A stretch of DNA of 18,400 bases, taken from positions 1 through 18,400 of the forward strand of contig CAKPKU010000027.1 in assembly GCA_934167365.1 (NCBI GenBank), read 5' to 3'. A program made the position numbers and the translations under genes. This document shows, in pieces, positions 12,301-18,300 of the stretch (position 1 is the first letter of the stretch; every line of letters starts with the position of its first letter). The notes below the pieces were generated by a model. That model was not told where the DNA came from. It ran no database searches and saw nothing but the letters and a program-made list of their open reading frames with translations. This DNA is from an uncultured Clostridia bacterium. GTDB taxonomy: Bacteria; Bacillota; Clostridia; TANB77; CAG-508.

Positions 12301-15300
12301 ATGTCCTTTAATAATCTAATCTCTTTTTGTTCAGTAGTATCGCCTATTGTTGTTATCGCATTTTCTAAACTATTATATTCTTGTACTACTTCTCCATTTT
12401 CAACTAATCCTACAACAGATTCATTTTGTCCTAATGTTATTTCTTCATATCCATCATCATTTATATTTGAAACTAAATTTTTATTTTCCTCAAGCTCTTC
12501 TATTGTTGTATTAATTACATTATTAGGCATTCCAATTAATTTTCCATCAAAAAATTTAAGTTTTGCATTATTAGCATATATAACTGCACTATTAATATTT
12601 GATTGTAGTACTGGATTTTCTATTGAGTTTCCATCTTTTTCACCTAATGTTATAGTTCCCGATTCTCTGCTTCCCATATAAACTGCATTTCCATTTAATG
12701 ATTTTATTGTTCCAGACTTTATATTTAATTTTGAATTACCGTCACTACCTGTTCCCCTAAAATAAATTGAAGTTCCTTTAGAAGTTATTTTTGTGTTTCC
12801 ATCTATATCTATTTTTCCACTACCGTAGTCTACGAATATACCTGCGTAATTAGATGTAGAATTTTCATTGGTTAGTATTGAATCATTTATACTTAAGTTA
12901 TAATCACCCGTTTTGTATACTACATAATCTTGTGTAGACTCTAATTTTGAGTTATTTATTATAGCTTTTCCAGCTGCATATAGTGCCTGATGATTACTTA
13001 TTATTTGTGAATTTTCTATTTCAACTGATAAATAAGAACTATAATAAGATCGTGCATTAATAGCTGAATAATTGTTAGATGAGGTGTTTTTTATTATAGA
13101 ATTATTTTTTATTGTCACTTTTCCGCTTGAACCGTTAATATTATTTCCATTTGAATTTTCTAATGTACAATTATCTATTATAACATTTCCACCCGTCTCT
13201 AATATTACATTTGATCCACTTATGCTTTCTTTTAAACTTAATCCACTTAAATATATCTGTGAATTACTATTATTAGCTCTTACTTGGCTATAACATTCTC
13301 CAAATTTTCCTCCTGTTGCAATAATATTTCCCATATATCCATTTGATTCAATACCATAATATCCTGTTATTTTCCCATCTGTTATATTAGTTATACCTAC
13401 ATCTGTTGTTTTAACTGCTGTTCCTAATGTTGTAATTTTACCACCATTTATATTTGTTGTACCAGCTTTAGATGTATTTATTCCAATTACAGTGTTATTA
13501 TATACATTTGTTGATACTACGCCACCATTCATATTAAATATACCACTATTTTTTACAGCAGAGCAGTTATTTTTTGAGCTCTCAATATGCCCACTTGTTA
13601 GTGTAAGGATTCCTTCGCTCTTTTTTGTAAGAAGAATATTATTCATTTTAAAATCATCATCTGTTGTACTATCTATATAATTTCCTTTAGAATACATTAA
13701 ATTTAAATAATATTTTTGTCCTCCTACAAGTTCATATTCTGAAAATATATTTTGCTTACCATATGCTTTTACAAAATTTCCATAATTAGTAGCATCTATA
13801 TTCTCACTATTTGGCTCATTTGATATACTAACACATCCAACTCCATAACCACTATCTGATCTTGATGATGCTGAAATGGTTGTATCTAGAGTTAATACAT
13901 ATTTACCTGTATATTGAGTTAGATCTAATTCATAATAGCTTTTTGCTTTTGTACTTACTTTACCATTATTATTAGAAACTATTTTTCCATCTTTATATTC
14001 AAAATAGTACTCATCAGAATCATTATATTTGTGTAGATTATTTTCGTCTATATTAATATTTATAACATCACTTTCTTCAGTTTCGCTATTGGTTTTACTT
14101 CCATTATATATAACATCATTTGTTGTACTTGTAATCTTTCCATTATTGTTTGTAATTTCAAAATAATCGTAACTAACTCCATTTCCACTTGTACTATATG
14201 CTCTTATTGTATGAGTTCCTGGTGCTACTTTACCTAAATTTACTGTAAATATTTTATTACCAGAATCTGAAAATCCCTTATCTGTATTAGTACAAATACT
14301 TATATCATCTAAATACATTTCCCAGTTAGCATTAAATCCAAATCCACCAACTGTTAATGTATACTCATCCTCAATAGTTGTTGTAAAATCAAAATTCAAG
14401 TCTTTTATATAACTTAAATATCCACCATTACTAAATGTCGAATTAGCAGTAATATTTTTATTACCATTTACTATGTTAGTTTCTTCAGCTTCTACATGTA
14501 AATTATATGTTTCTTTGCTATCAACAACTTCTAATTTACCATAATTTTCTATTACATAACCACTAGATGTTGTTGTAAATGTATGTCCATCTAAATCTAA
14601 TTTTATATTTTTTGTTTCATCAACAATTACTGTGCTTTCTTTAGCCAAATCTGTTACTACAACAATTTCAACTTGACTTCCATCTTGGCCTATATTTGTT
14701 CCTGCATCTGATATTGCATCTTCTATTTTTGTATATGTTTTTCTTCCTATACGTGCCTCTACTCCTGATATTATTGCTAATACTGCTTTTTGAGTTTTAT
14801 CACCTTGAGATATTGATGTTGAATATAATAATGGAGTATCTGTTACATTTCCTACAATTGCATTTTCTGCGACAATATTTCCATCGTAGAAATTAAATGT
14901 TCCTTCATTCTTTACACCTATGGTTTTTCCTGTGACACTTGGTTGAGCTTCTGCTACTGTTTTATCATTTTTTCCTAATGTTAATGTTCCATTTTCTGTT
15001 ACATATATTCCTTCTGTATTTTCGCTTACTATTCCTCCAGAATTTTTATCATTTATTATAGTTAAATTTCCTGTTGTTACTTTAATTGTTGGATCTGTTT
15101 CGCTTCTTGTTGTTACTTTAAATCCATTTAAATCTATTGTTATATTTTTATCTACTATATTAGATTCATTATATATGTCATGTATAATTTGTATAGTTAC
15201 ACTTCCGTCTGTTGGACATGCTGCTATTGCTTCTGCTAGTGTTTTATATTCAGTATCTATTAATGAACCATAACCTTCAGATGCAGCTATTATTTTAGCT

Positions 15301-18300
15301 ACCATTACGTTTTCATTTACAGTTGTTATTTTTATTTCATTTACAGATACATTACCTGCTGCATCCTTAACCCATAAATAATATGTTCCATTTTTTTCAA
15401 TATGGTCTATTGTTACTTCTGCTCTTGTTTCTTGATTACAGTTTGTATATTTTGGAGCTTCTGTATTACTTGTACTTAAACCATATCCAACTATTCCTGA
15501 AGCATTATCTGTTAAGACTACATTTACAGATGTTTCTATATCTGTATTATTTGTGTCTTCTTGTGCACTTTCTAATTTTGGAGCTACTTTATCTATATTG
15601 TTTATTACTTTTACGGCTACACTACTATAATTATTTCCATCAGTAGAGCGTGCATATACTGTATCATTTTCCTCAACTTTTAATATATCTGAATATGTTT
15701 TCCATTCTCCATTTTTGCCTATTTTATATTCGATTTTAGAATTATTATTTTTACTATCTAATACAACATTTCCATCTTTATCTGCACCTTCTAAATTAAC
15801 AATTCCTTGATCTTTACCTGCATATACTGTTCCATCTATATCTGTTACATTTTTAACATTTGCTGAAACTTGACCATCTGCACTTATTACTACTTGTAAA
15901 ATAAAGCTTTCTAATGTTTTTTCATATCCTTCTGGTGCTTTTGTTTCTTGTACTAATAATTCGTATGTTTCATCTTTTTCTAAATTGGATAAATCAATTA
16001 AAATTCCCTCTGAAGGAACTGTAAATGTTCCGTCTTCACTTATTTCAATTTCTTTTGATGTAGATTTGTTGCATATTTTCATATTTATACTAGTATTTGG
16101 TTTGTTATTTGTAATCTTAAATATAGCACCTTCTATATGTTTGTTGTTTATTGTACTTAATTTATTTAATTCAATTTGTGTATTTACAAAGTTTTCAACA
16201 TATACTGTTTCAAAATCATCATCATCTTGATCCCCTGGATAATAATTTTCTATATCTGGTTTATTATTTAGTACATGTGATGAATACCAATTACCAAGTC
16301 CTAAAGATTCTGTGCCTTGATCTTTGTTGTATATTGTTTTTTCTACTGAATCTATATCTATATCTGGTGTTTTTGTTGCTTCTACAAATGTTGCTCCTTC
16401 TGTATCTTTATCTACACTATTATATCTGCCATTTGCATCTTTAGTTCCATCTGTATAATATCCATATGATGTTATTTCTGCTCTATTTGTTAAATATATG
16501 TTATTTTCTGAATTTGGTGATTGTGTTACTTTTAATTGAACCTTAACATCTCTGTACCATACATCTGCATTCTCTCCTAGTAGCTCTTCTTTTAAACCAA
16601 TTTCATTTAATATTTGGTCTTGTAAGTATGATGTCTTTACAGCTATAACTTTTCCTGATGCATCAGATACTGTTTCCCAACCGTAGTTAGCATTTATACT
16701 TCCATCTCCATTTGTATATTTTACAAATTCTAAACCTTCTGGAATATAATCAGTTATTTCTTTTGCATATCCTGGTATTTTGTTTTCATTATATACTCTT
16801 ATTGTATATGTTACTATATCACCTTTTTTTACTGCTAATGCATTTTTTGTATGGAAATAGTATAAAGTAGTTGCATTAGTATTTAATCCTAATAAAGATC
16901 TCTCATTTAAAACTGGTGCTCTTGTTTCAACATTTATTTTTTCATCGTTACTATCTATTTGTCCATCTTTATTTGTATCTCTTTCTATATCTGTTATAAA
17001 CTTACGTAGTGATAAATCAAATTTATCAACTAGCTCTTTATCTTCTACTTTTAATGTAACATTGTTTAATTCAAATGATATATCATTATTATCAACATTT
17101 TCTACACCTGCTACATTTGTTATTTTATACTCTTTAAATCCATTTACTTCTGATATTGATATTGTAATTTCAAAAGATTTACTTGTTATAATGTCATATC
17201 CTACTGGAGCATTAACCTCTGATAATGTAAATTTATATGTTCCTTCTGAATCTATTCTTATATTATTTAACTCATATATTGTACTGTTTTTTGTATCATC
17301 TATTTTTGCAATTTTTTCGTTATTTTCATCACGTGTTAATTTATTATCTTTAGTATCATATAAATCAATATTTACATATGTTCCATCACTTTGTTTTTGC
17401 TCTGCCTTTAATGAAAATACTGCTCCACTTAATTTTTTCTGTGTTGTTTGTGATATTTTGTTAAAATTAATATTATAACTTCCACTCATTTTTTTATTTG
17501 GAATTGTTAGTTTTATATTATTTTGTAAATCTGATGTTAATATTGCTGTTGCTTTTGTTCCATCTTGTAATGTTATTTCTTTTGTAGTTGTATTATCATC
17601 AAATGAATAGCTTTCTACACTATATTTTCTTACACTTTCTGTTAGTGTTGATATTGTTTTTACATTAACAGTTAATGTATCTTGCATTTTTATGTATTTA
17701 TTATTTCCTAAATCAATTTCTGATATTTCATAAGTATCTGTTCCTTCTTCTGTTATTTCTTTACTTGCTATACTTACTATTCCTTCTTTTGATGTTGCTT
17801 CTGATTCCTTTGAATTTACTGTGAATTTTACACCTTGTAATTTTGTATTTGAGTCAGCATTATCTACTTTTTCAATACTTAATGTATAATTTCCGTTTTC
17901 TTCTGTAATTTGTGTATTTTTTATTTCTGCTGTAATTAATTCATTTTCTATTAATACATAGTCTTGTGTATTATCTGGTACTAATTCATATTTATTGCTT
18001 ATTTCATTATATACACTTGTTGCTGTAATTGTTTTTTCTTCTGCACCTATATAACCTGTTGGTATTGTTGATTCTGTTATTTTTATTGTATATTTTTTAT
18101 TTACTCCTGTTATTTTTATTCCATTTATATTTAAAGTTCCATATAACTCTGATGTTTCATCATTATTTACGAAAAGCTCTTTCTCTCCGTCTATTCCTAA
18201 ACTCTCTGCATTTTCTAATAAGTTTCCTTGTTCATCTAATATTTTTATTTTAAATCCTACACCTGCTATTTTTTGCGCTGTTTTTGAATCTTTTTTTACT

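Larger units (their letters stand above)
12414..14786 (-). repeat. Beta-helix module 2, with two inserted domains
   Basis: The longest module (about 790 residues). Header: TYTKIEDAISDAG, IKLDLDGHTF, GKLEVVDSKE. A CBM6/35-like domain and a separate sandwich-like insert follow. The solenoid then resumes at GILTLTSGHI, with rungs such as SGIFNMNGGV and GTTNINGGKI. Footer: GTITLGEKDG, then KLKFFDGKLIG. The inserts interrupt the solenoid soon after the header, as loop-inserted domains do in other beta-helix proteins (inference). Confidence 0.65.

Noticed and set aside
7488..15311. Beta-helix as a pectate lyase or other polysaccharide-degrading enzyme
   Set aside because: Only the repeating strand pattern is present; no cluster of Asp/Arg/Lys/His resembling a lyase or hydrolase active site could be pointed out.
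17685..17687. ATG as start codon of a 5778-residue protein
   Set aside because: The same frame is open for 237 codons upstream to the window edge and encodes SpaA-type domain sequence; the ATG lies in the middle of a domain.
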